Of a stretch of 64,000 bases of DNA, positions 17,605-25,807 are shown piece after piece. Positions within the stretch are counted from its first letter, which is position 1, and the number at the start of each line of letters is the position of its first letter. The DNA comes from Streptomyces narbonensis (lineage in GTDB: Bacteria > Actinomycetota > Actinomycetes > Streptomycetales > Streptomycetaceae). A program made the position numbers and the translations under genes. The notes under the pieces were generated by a model that was given only the letters and a program-made list of their open reading frames with translations, was not told the origin of the DNA and made no database searches. The stretch lies in NCBI RefSeq assembly GCF_014649015.1, contig NZ_BMSF01000001.1, positions 124,001-188,000 on the forward strand, in the 5' to 3' direction.

Positions 17605-18486
17605 GACGGCGCAGGCGGCCCCGGGCTCGTGGGGGACTCCTCGCGTGCCCTGGCGTCGGATTCCTCGCGTACCTACCCCCTGGCGTCGGATTCCTGGCGC
17701 ACGTACCGGATGGTCGCGGGGATGTGGATCCGGTCGACGATGACGTACCGCTCCTCCTTCGCGCTGACCCTGTTCAGCAGTTTCTGCGTCACCTTCTTCG
17801 ACTTCGTCGTCATCCTGCTGATGTTCGGTCAGGTGGAGGGGCTGGGCGGCTTCTCCTTCGCGGAGGTCGCGTTCCTGTACGGGACGACCGGCACGTCGTT
17901 CGGTCTGGCGGACCTGACGATGGGCTCGCTCCAGCGGATGGGCAGGCGGGTCAGGGACGGCTCTCTCGACACGTTCCTGATGCGCCCGGCGCCGCTGCTC
18001 GCGCAGGTCGCGGCGGACAAGTTCGCGCTGCGCCGGTTCGGGCGGGTGGCGCAGGGCCTGCTGGTCCTGGTGTGGGCGCTGGTCCTGCTGGACGTGGCGT
18101 GGACGCCGGTGAAGGTGCTGCTCCTGCCGATGATGCTGGTCTGCGGGGCGGTGATCTTCGCGGCGGTGATGGTGCTGGGGGCGTCGGCCCTGTTCTGGAT
18201 GCAGGACGCGGCCGAGGTCACGAGCTCGTTCACGTACGGCGGGAACACGCTGCTCCAGTACCCGCCGACGATCTTCGCGCAGGAGCTGGTGCGGGGGGTC
18301 GTGTACGTCGTACCGCTGGCGTTCGTGAACTGGCTGCCCGCGCTGTACGTCCTCGGCCGGCCGGCCCCGGCGGGCGTACCGGGCTGGGTGGCCTTCGCGT
18401 CGCCGCTGGTGGCGTTGGTCTGCTGCGGGGTGGCGGGGATCGCGTGGCGGGCCGGAATCCGTTCGTACCGATCGACAGGAAGCTGA
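17449..18486 (+). CDS. ABC-2 type exporter permease 2 with repeated N-terminal extension
   Basis: A 345-residue second permease of the exporter. The conserved core begins around residue 83 (TYRMVAGMWIRSTMTYRSSF) and has six membrane segments with RMGRRVRDGSLDTFLMRPAP and QYPPTIFAQELVRGVVYVVPLAFVNW. The first 53 or so residues come from four and a half copies of a 36-bp repeat (VADIDGVDRQSR units), each starting with GTG behind an AGCAGG sequence, so at least four starts are possible. I give the first GTG (17449), which overlaps the upstream stop; the true start is uncertain. A second short duplication (ALASDSSRTYPLASDSWRTY) follows. Confidence 0.82.
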   Translation: MADTRGVGRQSRVADIDGADRQSRVADIDGVDRQSRVADIDGVDRQSKVADIDGAGGPGLVGDSSRALASDSSRTYPLASDSWRTYRMVAGMWIRSTMTYRSSFALTLFSSFCVTFFDFVVILLMFGQVEGLGGFSFAEVAFLYGTTGTSFGLADLTMGSLQRMGRRVRDGSLDTFLMRPAPLLAQVAADKFALRRFGRVAQGLLVLVWALVLLDVAWTPVKVLLLPMMLVCGAVIFAAVMVLGASALFWMQDAAEVTSSFTYGGNTLLQYPPTIFAQELVRGVVYVVPLAFVNWLPALYVLGRPAPAGVPGWVAFASPLVALVCCGVAGIAWRAGIRSYRSTGS

Positions 18487-18490
18487 GGCC

Positions 18491-19510
18491 GTGTCCTTCA
18501 TCGAACTCGAATCGCTGGAGAAGACCTTCACGATCCGCCGCAAGGAGGGTTTGCTGAAGCGGTCGAAGCGCGAGGTCCGGGCGGTCGACGGCATCAGCTT
18601 CGGCGTCGAGCGCGGGGAGATGGTCGGCTACATCGGTCCGAACGGGGCCGGGAAGTCGACCACGATCAAGATGCTGACCGGCATCCTCACCCCGAGCGGC
18701 GGCCGGCTGCGGGTCGCGGGCATCGACCCTTCCCCAAGCTCTCGGCTTCGCTCGGGCAGGGGAGGCCCCAATCGGGAGCGCACCCGTCTGGCCCAACGCA
18801 TCGGCGTGGTCTTCGGCCAGCGCACGACGCTCTGGTGGGACCTGCCGCTGAAGGACTCGTACGGCCTGATGCACCGCATGTACCGGATCCCCGACGCCCG
18901 CTACCGCGAGAACCTCGACCGGTGCGTGGAGCTCCTGGACCTCGGCGAGCTGCTCGACGTCCCGGTCCGCCAGCTCTCCCTCGGTCAGCGGATGCGCGGC
19001 GACATCGCGGCGGCGCTGCTCCACGACCCGGAGGTGCTGTATCTGGACGAGCCGACGATCGGCCTGGACGTCGTGTCGAAGGCGCGGGTGCGGGAGTTCC
19101 TGCGCGAGCTGAACGCCTCGCAGGGCACCACGGTCCTGCTGACCACCCACGATCTGACGGACATCGAGCAGCTGTGCTCGCGGGTGATGGTCATCGACCA
19201 CGGCAAGCTGATGTACGACGGCAAGCTCGCCGGGCTGCACGCCGTGGGCGAGAGCGAGCGGCTCCTGGTGGTGGACCTGGAGCGGGAGCTGCCGCCGATC
19301 GAGGACGTGCCGGGCGCCCGCTTCGTACGGGCGGAGGGCCCCCGCCAGTACCTGGCCTTCCCGGCCTCGTCCTCGGCGGCTCCCCTGGTCGCCGCGGTCG
19401 CCGCCGCGTACCCGCTCGTCGACCTCTCGGTGCGGGAGCCCGACATCGAGGCGGTTATCGCGAAGATGTACGGGGGAACTCGCGAGGAGCGCCGGGAGTC
19501 CCTGATGTAG
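18491..19510 (+). CDS. ABC exporter ATP-binding protein with in-frame repeat insertion
   Basis: A 339-residue ATPase for the two preceding permeases. Walker A is GPNGAGKS, the Q-loop GVVFGQRTTLWWDLPL, the signature LSLGQRMRG, Walker B VLYLDEPTIGLD, and the H-loop TTHDLTDIEQ. The family reads directly from VAGIDP to ERTRLAQRIGVVFG; here about 15 residues (SPSSRLRSGRGGPNR) are inserted, encoded by a palindromic element at about 18729-18775. The insert lies on the surface between Walker A and the Q-loop, so the enzyme may remain active. The GTG start is 5 nt after the permease stop. Confidence 0.92.
   Translation: MSFIELESLEKTFTIRRKEGLLKRSKREVRAVDGISFGVERGEMVGYIGPNGAGKSTTIKMLTGILTPSGGRLRVAGIDPSPSSRLRSGRGGPNRERTRLAQRIGVVFGQRTTLWWDLPLKDSYGLMHRMYRIPDARYRENLDRCVELLDLGELLDVPVRQLSLGQRMRGDIAAALLHDPEVLYLDEPTIGLDVVSKARVREFLRELNASQGTTVLLTTHDLTDIEQLCSRVMVIDHGKLMYDGKLAGLHAVGESERLLVVDLERELPPIEDVPGARFVRAEGPRQYLAFPASSSAAPLVAAVAAAYPLVDLSVREPDIEAVIAKMYGGTREERRESLM
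18729..18775. repeat. short palindromic repeat element inserted in frame in an ABC ATPase gene
   Basis: The segment runs CTTCCCCAAGCTCTCGGCTT, CGCTCGGGCAGGGGAGG, CCCCAATCG. The ends CTTCCCC and GGGGAGG are near-inverted, and the interior CTCGGCTTCGCTCGGG can fold. I recall almost the same sequence as an abundant intergenic repeat in Streptomyces genomes. Here it contributes about 45 bp, a multiple of three, to coding sequence. Confidence 0.75.
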
Positions 19511-19522
19511 GAGGTCAGGCCC

Positions 19523-20791
19523 ATGGTGAGTTTTTCGTACACGGCGGCGGACGAGGAGAAGAGCAGAGGCGTCCGCCGGATGAAGTCGCTGGCGACGGCG
19601 CTGCTGCTCGCCGTGGCCGTGATCTACGGCCTGGCGACCTGGGCGGAGAACGCGGGCTGGGGTGCCTGGACGGGTTATGTCGCCGCCGCCGCGGAGGCGG
19701 GCATGGTCGGCGCGCTCGCGGACTGGTTCGCGGTGACGGCCCTCTTCAAGCACCCCCTGGGGCTGCCGATCCCGCACACGGCGATCATCCCGACGAAGAA
19801 GGACCAGCTGGGAGCCTCGCTGGGCTCGTTCGTCGGCGAGAACTTCCTCTCGGCGGATGTCGTACGGGGCCGGCTGGCGGCGTTCGGCATCGGGCGCCGC
19901 CTCGGATCGTGGCTGGCGGACCCGGCCCACGCGGACCGGGTGACGGCGGAGGCGTCGACGGCGCTGCGCGGCGCGCTGACGGTCCTGCGGGACTCGGACG
20001 TGCAGGCGGTCGTGGGCGAGGCGATCACCCGCCGGGCGGAGGCGGCGGAGATCGCCCCGGGCCTGGGCAAGACCCTGGAGAAGATCGTCGAGGACGGGGC
20101 GCACCGCCGGGCGGTGGACCTGGTGTGCACCCGCGCGCACGACTGGCTGGTGACCCACGGCGAGTCGGTGATGGATGCGGTGCAGGGCGGCGCGCCGGGC
20201 TGGACGCCGCGCTTCGTGGACAAGCGCATCGGCGAGCGCGTCTACAAGGAGCTGCTGCGCTTCGTGACGGAGATGCGGGACATGCCGTCGCATCCGGCGC
20301 GCGGCGCGATCGACCGCTTCCTGACGGACTTCGCGGCCGACCTCCAGGCGGACACGGACACGAGGGCCCGTGTCGAGCGCCTGAAGTCGGACCTGCTGGC
20401 GCGCCCGGAGATCCAGGACATCATCGCCTCGGCCTGGTCCTCGATCCGCAACCTCATCATCGCGGCCGCCGAGGACGACCGCAGCCAGCTCCGCCTGCGC
20501 GCCCGCGCCTCGCTGATGTCCCTGGGCAACCGCCTGGCGACGGACACCCGCCTCCAGGCGAAGGTCGAGGGCTGGGCGGAGGACGCGGCGGCCTACGTGG
20601 TCACGACGTACCGCCACGAGATCACGTCCCTGATCACGGACACGGTCGCCGGCTGGGACGCCACCCAGACCTCGAAGAAGATCGAGGCCAACATCGGCCG
20701 CGACCTCCAGTTCATCCGCATCAACGGCACGGTGGTGGGCGCCCTGGCGGGCCTGCTGATCTACACGGTGAGCCACGCGGCGGGCGGCTGA
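19523..20791 (+). CDS. DUF445 family membrane protein
   Basis: A 422-residue protein. It has an N-terminal membrane segment (LATALLLAVAVIYGLATWA), the conserved AEAGMVGALADWFAVTALFKHPLGLPIPHTAIIPTKKDQ block, a long helical soluble middle (about 95-395) and a C-terminal segment (INGTVVGALAGLLIYTVSHA). This is the full DUF445 (YjiN-like) architecture, function unknown. ATG 19523 follows TAGGAGG at good distance. It lies 12 nt after the ABC ATPase stop, so it may be cotranscribed with the exporter genes, though no functional link is known. Confidence 0.9.
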   Translation: MVSFSYTAADEEKSRGVRRMKSLATALLLAVAVIYGLATWAENAGWGAWTGYVAAAAEAGMVGALADWFAVTALFKHPLGLPIPHTAIIPTKKDQLGASLGSFVGENFLSADVVRGRLAAFGIGRRLGSWLADPAHADRVTAEASTALRGALTVLRDSDVQAVVGEAITRRAEAAEIAPGLGKTLEKIVEDGAHRRAVDLVCTRAHDWLVTHGESVMDAVQGGAPGWTPRFVDKRIGERVYKELLRFVTEMRDMPSHPARGAIDRFLTDFAADLQADTDTRARVERLKSDLLARPEIQDIIASAWSSIRNLIIAAAEDDRSQLRLRARASLMSLGNRLATDTRLQAKVEGWAEDAAAYVVTTYRHEITSLITDTVAGWDATQTSKKIEANIGRDLQFIRINGTVVGALAGLLIYTVSHAAGG

Positions 20792-20804
20792 GGCGCGCGG
20801 GGAC

Positions 20805-21104
20805 CTACTTCCCGCGTGTGACGGCCCAGGAGGCGGCGGCCATGCCGCCGGCCACGGAGAACACGGCGGGCCAGGCCCCGATCTTCTTGGCGAGCGGATG
20901 GGACCCGGCGAAGGCGGCGACGTAGGCGGCGCCGAGCCCGGCAGCGACCTTGGCCCCACCGACCTGCTGCCACTCCCGAGCGGCGACCCCACCGGCCACA
21001 GCCAGCACGGCCCCACCGAGCGGCCGCTTCTTGCTCCACCGCGCGACGGCATAACCGCCCACAAGGCCGGCGGCGGCTATGGCGGGGGAGGGGATGCGGG
21101 GCAT
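20805..21104 (-). CDS. small hydrophobic membrane protein, function unknown
   Basis: A 99-residue Ala/Gly-rich protein with three or four hydrophobic stretches (IAAAGLVGGYAVARW, GGAVLAVAGGVAA, KVAAGLGAAYVAAFAGSHPLAKK, WPAVFSVAGGMAAASWAV). It resembles the short uncharacterised membrane proteins of streptomycetes. ATG 21104 follows AAAGGA; a longer in-frame version to 21203 has no hydrophobic or conserved content. It converges on the DUF445 gene. The 200 bp upstream (to 21307) is lower in GC than its surroundings and holds divergent promoters. Confidence 0.7.
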   Translation of the reverse strand: MPRIPSPAIAAAGLVGGYAVARWSKKRPLGGAVLAVAGGVAAREWQQVGGAKVAAGLGAAYVAAFAGSHPLAKKIGAWPAVFSVAGGMAAASWAVTRGK

Positions 21105-21307
21105 GAGGGGTCCTTTCGCCGTGGAATCGCTTTCTAGCGAGCCTAACTGGCAGCTCTTCTCGTGGTCCGCGAGGTGTGGATCGCGCAGATCGGAACGGGC
21201 CAATCACGTGCACATCACGTGCGCTTGCCCTATAGACATGACGTTGTTCAGCTCGATTGTGAGCGCAATCACAGGTGGTTTTGATCGTAGAGGGGTAGCG
21301 TCCGCGG

Positions 21308-22447
21308 ATGGCGCTCCATGATCTGCTTCAAGAAGTGGCGAGGATCTACGACCCCACGGGGGTGGCCTCAGCTGAACGTCCCGACTGTGCCCTGCTTTGG
21401 GGGGTGGAGGGGCTCAATGGTCTGCCGCTGCCGGAGGGTTGTTCTGCCGTCGGGTATGCCGGTAAGGGAAACATGGCGCGGGTTCCCTGGATCGGTGTGT
21501 TCCGTGAGGACGTCAACACGGACCCCAAGAAGGGGCTCTACCTCGCTTATCTCTTCGACGCGGACCGCAAGACCGTAACGCTGTCGCTCCAGCAAGGTGT
21601 CTCCGACGCAGCCAAGCCTCAGCACTATGGCACCGGGCGGAAGCTCCACGACTATCTGGTGAAGCGGGGGACGCCCTACCGCCTTGCGCTGCCGCCGCGA
21701 TTGGCGAGTGACTGGCAGGACGGGGTCAGCTTGGACTCCGCTTCCCTCGGCTGGCGCCCCCGAGCCTACGAGCATGCCGACATCGCAGCGCGACGGTACG
21801 TCTTGGCAAGCCTCCCCTCTGAGGAGGAGCTGGCACAGCACCTCGCGGAAGCCGTGGTCCTTCTTTCTCACGCGGCTGCCGTCGATCGCTGCTTCGCAGA
21901 TGTCGAGTTCCCGACCGCGGAGGAGCCGACCTCTTTCTATGCGGGAGGGCACACATCCCCCGACGAGGGTGAGCCGGGCACGTTCCTGCCGGGAAGCAGC
22001 GACGGCTATTGGGTCGACGTGCAGGGCGGTAGGCAGCGCCGTACGCGTGATCACGAGCGGCTCGTGTCAGAGTTCGCCGCACATGCCGCTGCTTGTTCGT
22101 ACGAGCCGATCAACCGGTCGATCGGGCACCGAGACCTGATCCTCCGTGCGGAGGGTTCTTCTATCGAGTGGCTCGTGGAAGCCAAGCAGATATCGCTCGG
22201 TGGGCATCGTGCTTCGGTCCGTGAGGCCGTGGCTCAGCTCTTTGAGTACCGGCACCAGTACTACCGACTGGCAGCCGGGGCGAGGGAGGACCCTCACCTC
22301 CTGGCTGTCTTTAGTGCACCCATCGGCGCCTTCGGCCCCTACCTGGAGACTTTGGGCATCGCCGCCGTCTGGCCCACAGGAGACGACCCGGTCTCCTGGG
22401 GTGGGACTCACACGGCCATCGCTTGGGGGCTAGTGCCGGACGCCTGA
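21308..22447 (+). CDS. McrB-N domain / PD-(D/E)XK nuclease, probable modification-dependent restriction protein
   Basis: A 379-residue protein. The N-terminal part (about 1-195) has the MrcB/McrB N-terminal (DUF3578) pattern: ARIYDPTGVA, GKGNMARVPWIGVF, KKGLYLAYLFDADRKTVTLSLQQGV and ALPSEEELAQHLAEAV-like end. After a linker, the C-terminal part (about 245-375) looks like a PD-(D/E)XK nuclease: ERLVSEFAAHAA, IGHRDLILR and WLVEAKQISLG, i.e. D-x(n)-ExK. There is no AAA+ GTPase between them. The inferred role is recognition of modified DNA and cleavage. Codon use is less GC-biased than in neighbouring genes, suggesting transfer. It is solitary, with no methylase or McrC. Confidence 0.75.
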   Translation: MALHDLLQEVARIYDPTGVASAERPDCALLWGVEGLNGLPLPEGCSAVGYAGKGNMARVPWIGVFREDVNTDPKKGLYLAYLFDADRKTVTLSLQQGVSDAAKPQHYGTGRKLHDYLVKRGTPYRLALPPRLASDWQDGVSLDSASLGWRPRAYEHADIAARRYVLASLPSEEELAQHLAEAVVLLSHAAAVDRCFADVEFPTAEEPTSFYAGGHTSPDEGEPGTFLPGSSDGYWVDVQGGRQRRTRDHERLVSEFAAHAAACSYEPINRSIGHRDLILRAEGSSIEWLVEAKQISLGGHRASVREAVAQLFEYRHQYYRLAAGAREDPHLLAVFSAPIGAFGPYLETLGIAAVWPTGDDPVSWGGTHTAIAWGLVPDA

Positions 22448-22454
22448 CCGAGCT

Positions 22455-23465
22455 TCAGTCTTGGTCGGCGCTCCCGTGGCACTCCTCGTACGTAGCCTCC
22501 CGGCCGCACCAGCAAGCCGCGTCCTGGGCCGGTGGCCAAGCCGCCGCTCGGCCTCGGGCTGCCAGGGTCGTTGCGTACTGGGGGAGCAGGTCCGCGTTGG
22601 ACGGGTGGGTGGATTCCGAGGCTGCGAAGGCTTCGTAGGAGGGGACCGTCGCGCGGACGATGCCCAGGTTGGGGGTGCCCGCCTGGGCCAGTTCGCGGAG
22701 GGACGCCTCGATGTCCGTGAGGTGGGCGCGGTACGTGGGGTACTCCGCCTCCAGTTCCGGGTACGCCGTCAGCAGCTCGTCCAGTTCCGGTTCCGGCCAG
22801 TGAAGGACCGCCACCGGGAACGGGCGGGAGAGGGCCGTGCGGTACGTGCCCAGTTCCGAGCGGAGCCTCGTGATTTCCGCTTGGAGTTCCGCCGGGTCCG
22901 AGGAGCCGAGCGACCAGAGGCGCTTCGGGTCGTGGAGTTCGTCCAGGGGGACGGCCGCCGGGTGCAGGCGGTCGGCCAGGGTGTCCCAGTCGTCGTGCTC
23001 CAGGGCCAGCATCCTGCGGATCCTGTGCCTCGTCGTGATCAGGGACCTGGTGGGGTGGGGGAGGTCGGTCGCCGGTGCCTTGGCCAGGAGCCCGGCGGCT
23101 TCCGTGAGGGTCGACTCCGCCTCTTCCAGTTCGTCGTGCGCCTCCAGCGTCTCCGCCGTGAACTCCCACGGCGTCGCGTCCGTCGGCTTTTCGCGGCGGA
23201 TCCCGTCGATGATCGCCCGCGCCTCGGCCTCGTGGCCGTACTCCCAGAGGTTCGCCGCCTTCAGCGCCCTGATCAGGAGCGGGTTCGCCGGCTCACCCGA
23301 GAGGAGGGCGTCGTAGAGGGCCGTCGCCCCCGGGCGGTCGCCCGCCAGTTCCCGGTGGGCCGCGGCCTGGAGGTAGAGGGGTTCCCGGTCTCCCGGGTAC
23401 TGCGCGGCCGTGCGCAGCAGGCGCTCGGCTTCGGTGGTGTGGGCGGCAGGAGTGTCGGGGCGCAT
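22455..23465 (-). CDS. TPR-like helical protein with C-terminal SEC-C zinc motif
   Basis: A 336-residue protein. Residues about 8-130 form TPR-like helical pairs (AERLLRTAAQYPGDREPLYLQAAAHRELAGD, ALYDALLSGEPANPLLIRALKAA). The last 20 residues hold a SEC-C-type zinc site, CWCGREATYEECHG, with C-x-C-x8-C-H. SEC-C motifs occur on SecA and on many stand-alone proteins, where they bind zinc and ribosomes or partners. Function unknown. It converges with the restriction-like gene (7 nt between stops) and diverges from the sortase gene. Confidence 0.78.
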   Translation of the reverse strand: MRPDTPAAHTTEAERLLRTAAQYPGDREPLYLQAAAHRELAGDRPGATALYDALLSGEPANPLLIRALKAANLWEYGHEAEARAIIDGIRREKPTDATPWEFTAETLEAHDELEEAESTLTEAAGLLAKAPATDLPHPTRSLITTRHRIRRMLALEHDDWDTLADRLHPAAVPLDELHDPKRLWSLGSSDPAELQAEITRLRSELGTYRTALSRPFPVAVLHWPEPELDELLTAYPELEAEYPTYRAHLTDIEASLRELAQAGTPNLGIVRATVPSYEAFAASESTHPSNADLLPQYATTLAARGRAAAWPPAQDAACWCGREATYEECHGSADQD

Positions 23466-23518
23466 ACCTTCACCGTACTGCTGTACGGGCCTGGAGAGTT
23501 GGCGCCTCAGCGCTTATC

Positions 23519-24382
23519 GTGCCCCGCGTGCGGGTCAGGGGGCAGGGCAGGGTGCGGGAGCGAGTGCCCGTCGTCGTTCAGACGCGGGGGCGGCGTCGTG
23601 CCGGTGCCCGTGTGCTGTGGGTGTGCGCCGAGACCGTCGTCACCTGCGGGGTTGTCGTGCTCCTTCTCGTCGTCCATCAGCTCTGGTGGACCAACCAGCA
23701 GGCCCGCGCCGAGGCCCGTGAGCAGGTCGGGGTTCTTGAGCGGGAGTGGGAGATCTCTCCCTCCGGGAATGAGGGGAGCCCTCCGGTAGAGACACCGGTG
23801 ACCGGGGAGACCGTGGTGCCGGGGGAGAGCGCGGTGCCGGGAGAGACCTCCGTGCCCGAGGAGACGGAGGCGGCGGGAGGTGCGGTGCAGGAGCGGCCCT
23901 CCGGCGGTCCCCGGGCCCGGCCGTCCGCCCCTTCCGACGCCTTCGCCATCCTCCGTATCCCCCAGCTCGGCCTCACCGCCCCCGTCGCCCGCGGCATCTC
24001 CAAGCGGTCCGTCCTCGACAAGGGGTACGTCGGGCAGTACCCCGGCACCGCCGGGCCCGGGCTTCCCGGGAACTTCGCCCTCGCCGGGCACCGGAACACC
24101 CATGGTGAGCCCTTCCGGTACATCAACCGCTTGCGGCCGGGTGACGAGATCAGCGTGCGGACCCGGGCGCGGACGTACACCTACCGCGTCGACCAGGTCC
24201 TCCCGCAGACCGCGCCGCGTGACGTCGGGGTCGTCCGGCCCGTGCCCCGGTCCCTCGTCAAGCCGTCGTACGGGTACTCCACCGCCGGGTCCTACCTCAC
24301 CCTCACCACCTGTACGCCCGAGTTCAGCAGCGCCCATCGGCTCGTGGTGTGGGCGAAGCTCGTCGGCCCAGGGCGAGGGTGA
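23519..24382 (+). CDS. class E sortase
   Basis: A 287-residue transpeptidase that attaches surface proteins to the wall. A basic N-terminus precedes one membrane anchor (about 33-53), then a low-complexity linker (71-135; VETPVTGETVVPGESAVPGETSVPEE, a 7-9 residue repeat), then the sortase barrel. The catalytic His is in LAGHRNTHG (about 193), Cys265 in LTLTTCTPEF and Arg274 in SSAHR. TLTTC with C-terminal Arg is typical of class E, which prefers LAXTG signals. A protein with LAHTG is encoded at 33.9 kb. GTG 23519 is the first possible start; GTG 23528 is equally possible. The 3' end overlaps the convergent MFS gene by 59 nt. Confidence 0.9.
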   Translation: MPRVRVRGQGRVRERVPVVVQTRGRRRAGARVLWVCAETVVTCGVVVLLLVVHQLWWTNQQARAEAREQVGVLEREWEISPSGNEGSPPVETPVTGETVVPGESAVPGETSVPEETEAAGGAVQERPSGGPRARPSAPSDAFAILRIPQLGLTAPVARGISKRSVLDKGYVGQYPGTAGPGLPGNFALAGHRNTHGEPFRYINRLRPGDEISVRTRARTYTYRVDQVLPQTAPRDVGVVRPVPRSLVKPSYGYSTAGSYLTLTTCTPEFSSAHRLVVWAKLVGPGRG

Positions 24383-25718
24383 TCGCCGCGCCCGTCAGCG
24401 CCAGTCCCGCCGAGACCAGGAGCGCCGTGTCCGGGCCCGCCGGTGTCAGTGCCAGGGTCAGGGCCACGCCCGCCGCCGAACCGATGTAGCGGGCGGTGTT
24501 GTTGGCACCTGAGCCCATCGCCGCCCGCTCCGGCGGTACGGAGTCGACCGCGAGCCGGGGCAGTGCGGCGTTCAGGAGACCGCTGCCCGCGCCCGCCACG
24601 AGGAGGCCCGGGAGGAGGCGCGGCCAGGGGCCCTCCAGTGCGCCCAGCAGGCCCAGGACTCCCGCCGCCGACAGGGCGAAGCCCAAGGTCAGTTGGTACG
24701 CGGCGGACAGCCGGCCCGCGAGGCGGCGCGCCTGGAGCGCCACCGCGAACGCCGTGCCCGACCAGAGCACGAACAGCCAGGCCGCCCCCAGCGGTGACAT
24801 CCCCGCCCCGCTCTGGAGCAGCGCGGGCACCACGCTGAACAGGCCGATCACCGCCAGGCCCGTGAACAGCGCCCCCAGCGTCGACGCCAGGAACGCCGGC
24901 CGGCGCAGGAGCGTCAGGTCGACCATGGGCGTACGGCTCCGGTGCTCGACCGTCACGAAGACCGCCGTCAGGGCGGCGGAGGCGATGAGGAGGAGGCCCA
25001 CCGGCAGGCGCAGCCAGCCGTCCCTGCCGAGTGTGAGTGCCGTGAGCAGGGACGCCAGGGCAAGGCCGAGCGTGAGGGCGCCAGGGAGGTCGGGGCGAGC
25101 CTGCCGTACCGGCGCCGCCGTCTCCGGGGCGAGCGTGCGGGTGCCCGCTGCCGCGATCAGCAGGGCTCCGAGGCCCAGCACCCCGTATGCCAGGCGCCAG
25201 TCCAGCAGGCTCAGTGCGCCCGCGAGCAGCGGGCCGAGCGCGATGCCGCCGCTGACCGACGCGCCCCAGATGCCGGTCGCCCTGATCCGGTCGCGGCCCG
25301 AGGGGTACGCGTCCGCCAGCAGGCCCAGGCTGCCCGCGAGGACCGCCGCGCTCGCCGCGCCCTGCGCGATCCGGGCCAGGGTGAAGGTGAGCGTGGAGCC
25401 CGCGAACGCGCCGAGGCCGGTGGCGGCGCCCAGGGCGAGGGTGCCGAGGAGGAAGACCCGGCGCCGCCCGTGTCCGTCGGCGAGGCTGCCGGCGACGAGG
25501 AGGAGGACGGCGAGGCCGAGCGGGGTGCCGTTGAGCAGCCAGGCCCGGGCCGATTCCGGCGTTCCGAAGGCGGCGGCCGTGTCGGGGAGCGTGAGCATCG
25601 GGGCCGTGTAGTTCATCAGCGCCACGGCCGTGGCCGCGCCGGTGACGGCGAGTGTGGCGGAGGGGCGGGTCGTGCGCGTACGGGAGGGGGCGCGCGGGGC
25701 GGTGGCGAGTCGGGGCAT
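24324..25718 (-). CDS. MFS drug-efflux transporter
   Basis: A 464-residue major facilitator protein of the 12-14 helix DHA type. Motif A is GSLADGHGRRRVFLLG, and motif C-like sequence is IWGASVSGGIALGPLLAGAL in the fifth helix. It is an antiporter family for drugs or metabolites, with unknown substrate here. ATG 25718 follows GAGGG; GTG 25733 is an alternative. It is divergent from an HxlR regulator gene with a palindromic operator in the 89-bp gap, so the regulator probably controls it. The 3' end overlaps the sortase gene. Confidence 0.88.
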   Translation of the reverse strand: MPRLATAPRAPSRTRTTRPSATLAVTGAATAVALMNYTAPMLTLPDTAAAFGTPESARAWLLNGTPLGLAVLLLVAGSLADGHGRRRVFLLGTLALGAATGLGAFAGSTLTFTLARIAQGAASAAVLAGSLGLLADAYPSGRDRIRATGIWGASVSGGIALGPLLAGALSLLDWRLAYGVLGLGALLIAAAGTRTLAPETAAPVRQARPDLPGALTLGLALASLLTALTLGRDGWLRLPVGLLLIASAALTAVFVTVEHRSRTPMVDLTLLRRPAFLASTLGALFTGLAVIGLFSVVPALLQSGAGMSPLGAAWLFVLWSGTAFAVALQARRLAGRLSAAYQLTLGFALSAAGVLGLLGALEGPWPRLLPGLLVAGAGSGLLNAALPRLAVDSVPPERAAMGSGANNTARYIGSAAGVALTLALTPAGPDTALLVSAGLALTGAAITLALGRRASPTPRADGRC

Positions 25719-25747
25719 GGCAGGGACCCTCACCCTTCAGTTCGGTG

Positions 25748-25788
25748 AATGAACCTACGCTACCAGTTAGGTTCATTCAATGAACCTA
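25748..25788. promoter_or_regulatory. palindromic operator between MFS and HxlR genes
   Basis: TAGGTTCATT (25768-25777), one C, AATGAACCTA (25779-25788): a perfect 10-bp inverted repeat. A third identical half-site AATGAACCTA lies at 25748-25757. It is placed between the divergent starts and close to the regulator ATG, fitting HxlR autoregulation and pump repression. Confidence 0.85.
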
Positions 25789-25807
25789 GAGTGGGTACGA
25801 TGGGGTC

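Noticed and set aside
16647..19510. Antibiotic-resistance (daunorubicin-type) exporter
   Set aside because: The ABC-2 trio is real, but no biosynthetic genes or substrate-specific features are present, so a drug assignment is not supported.
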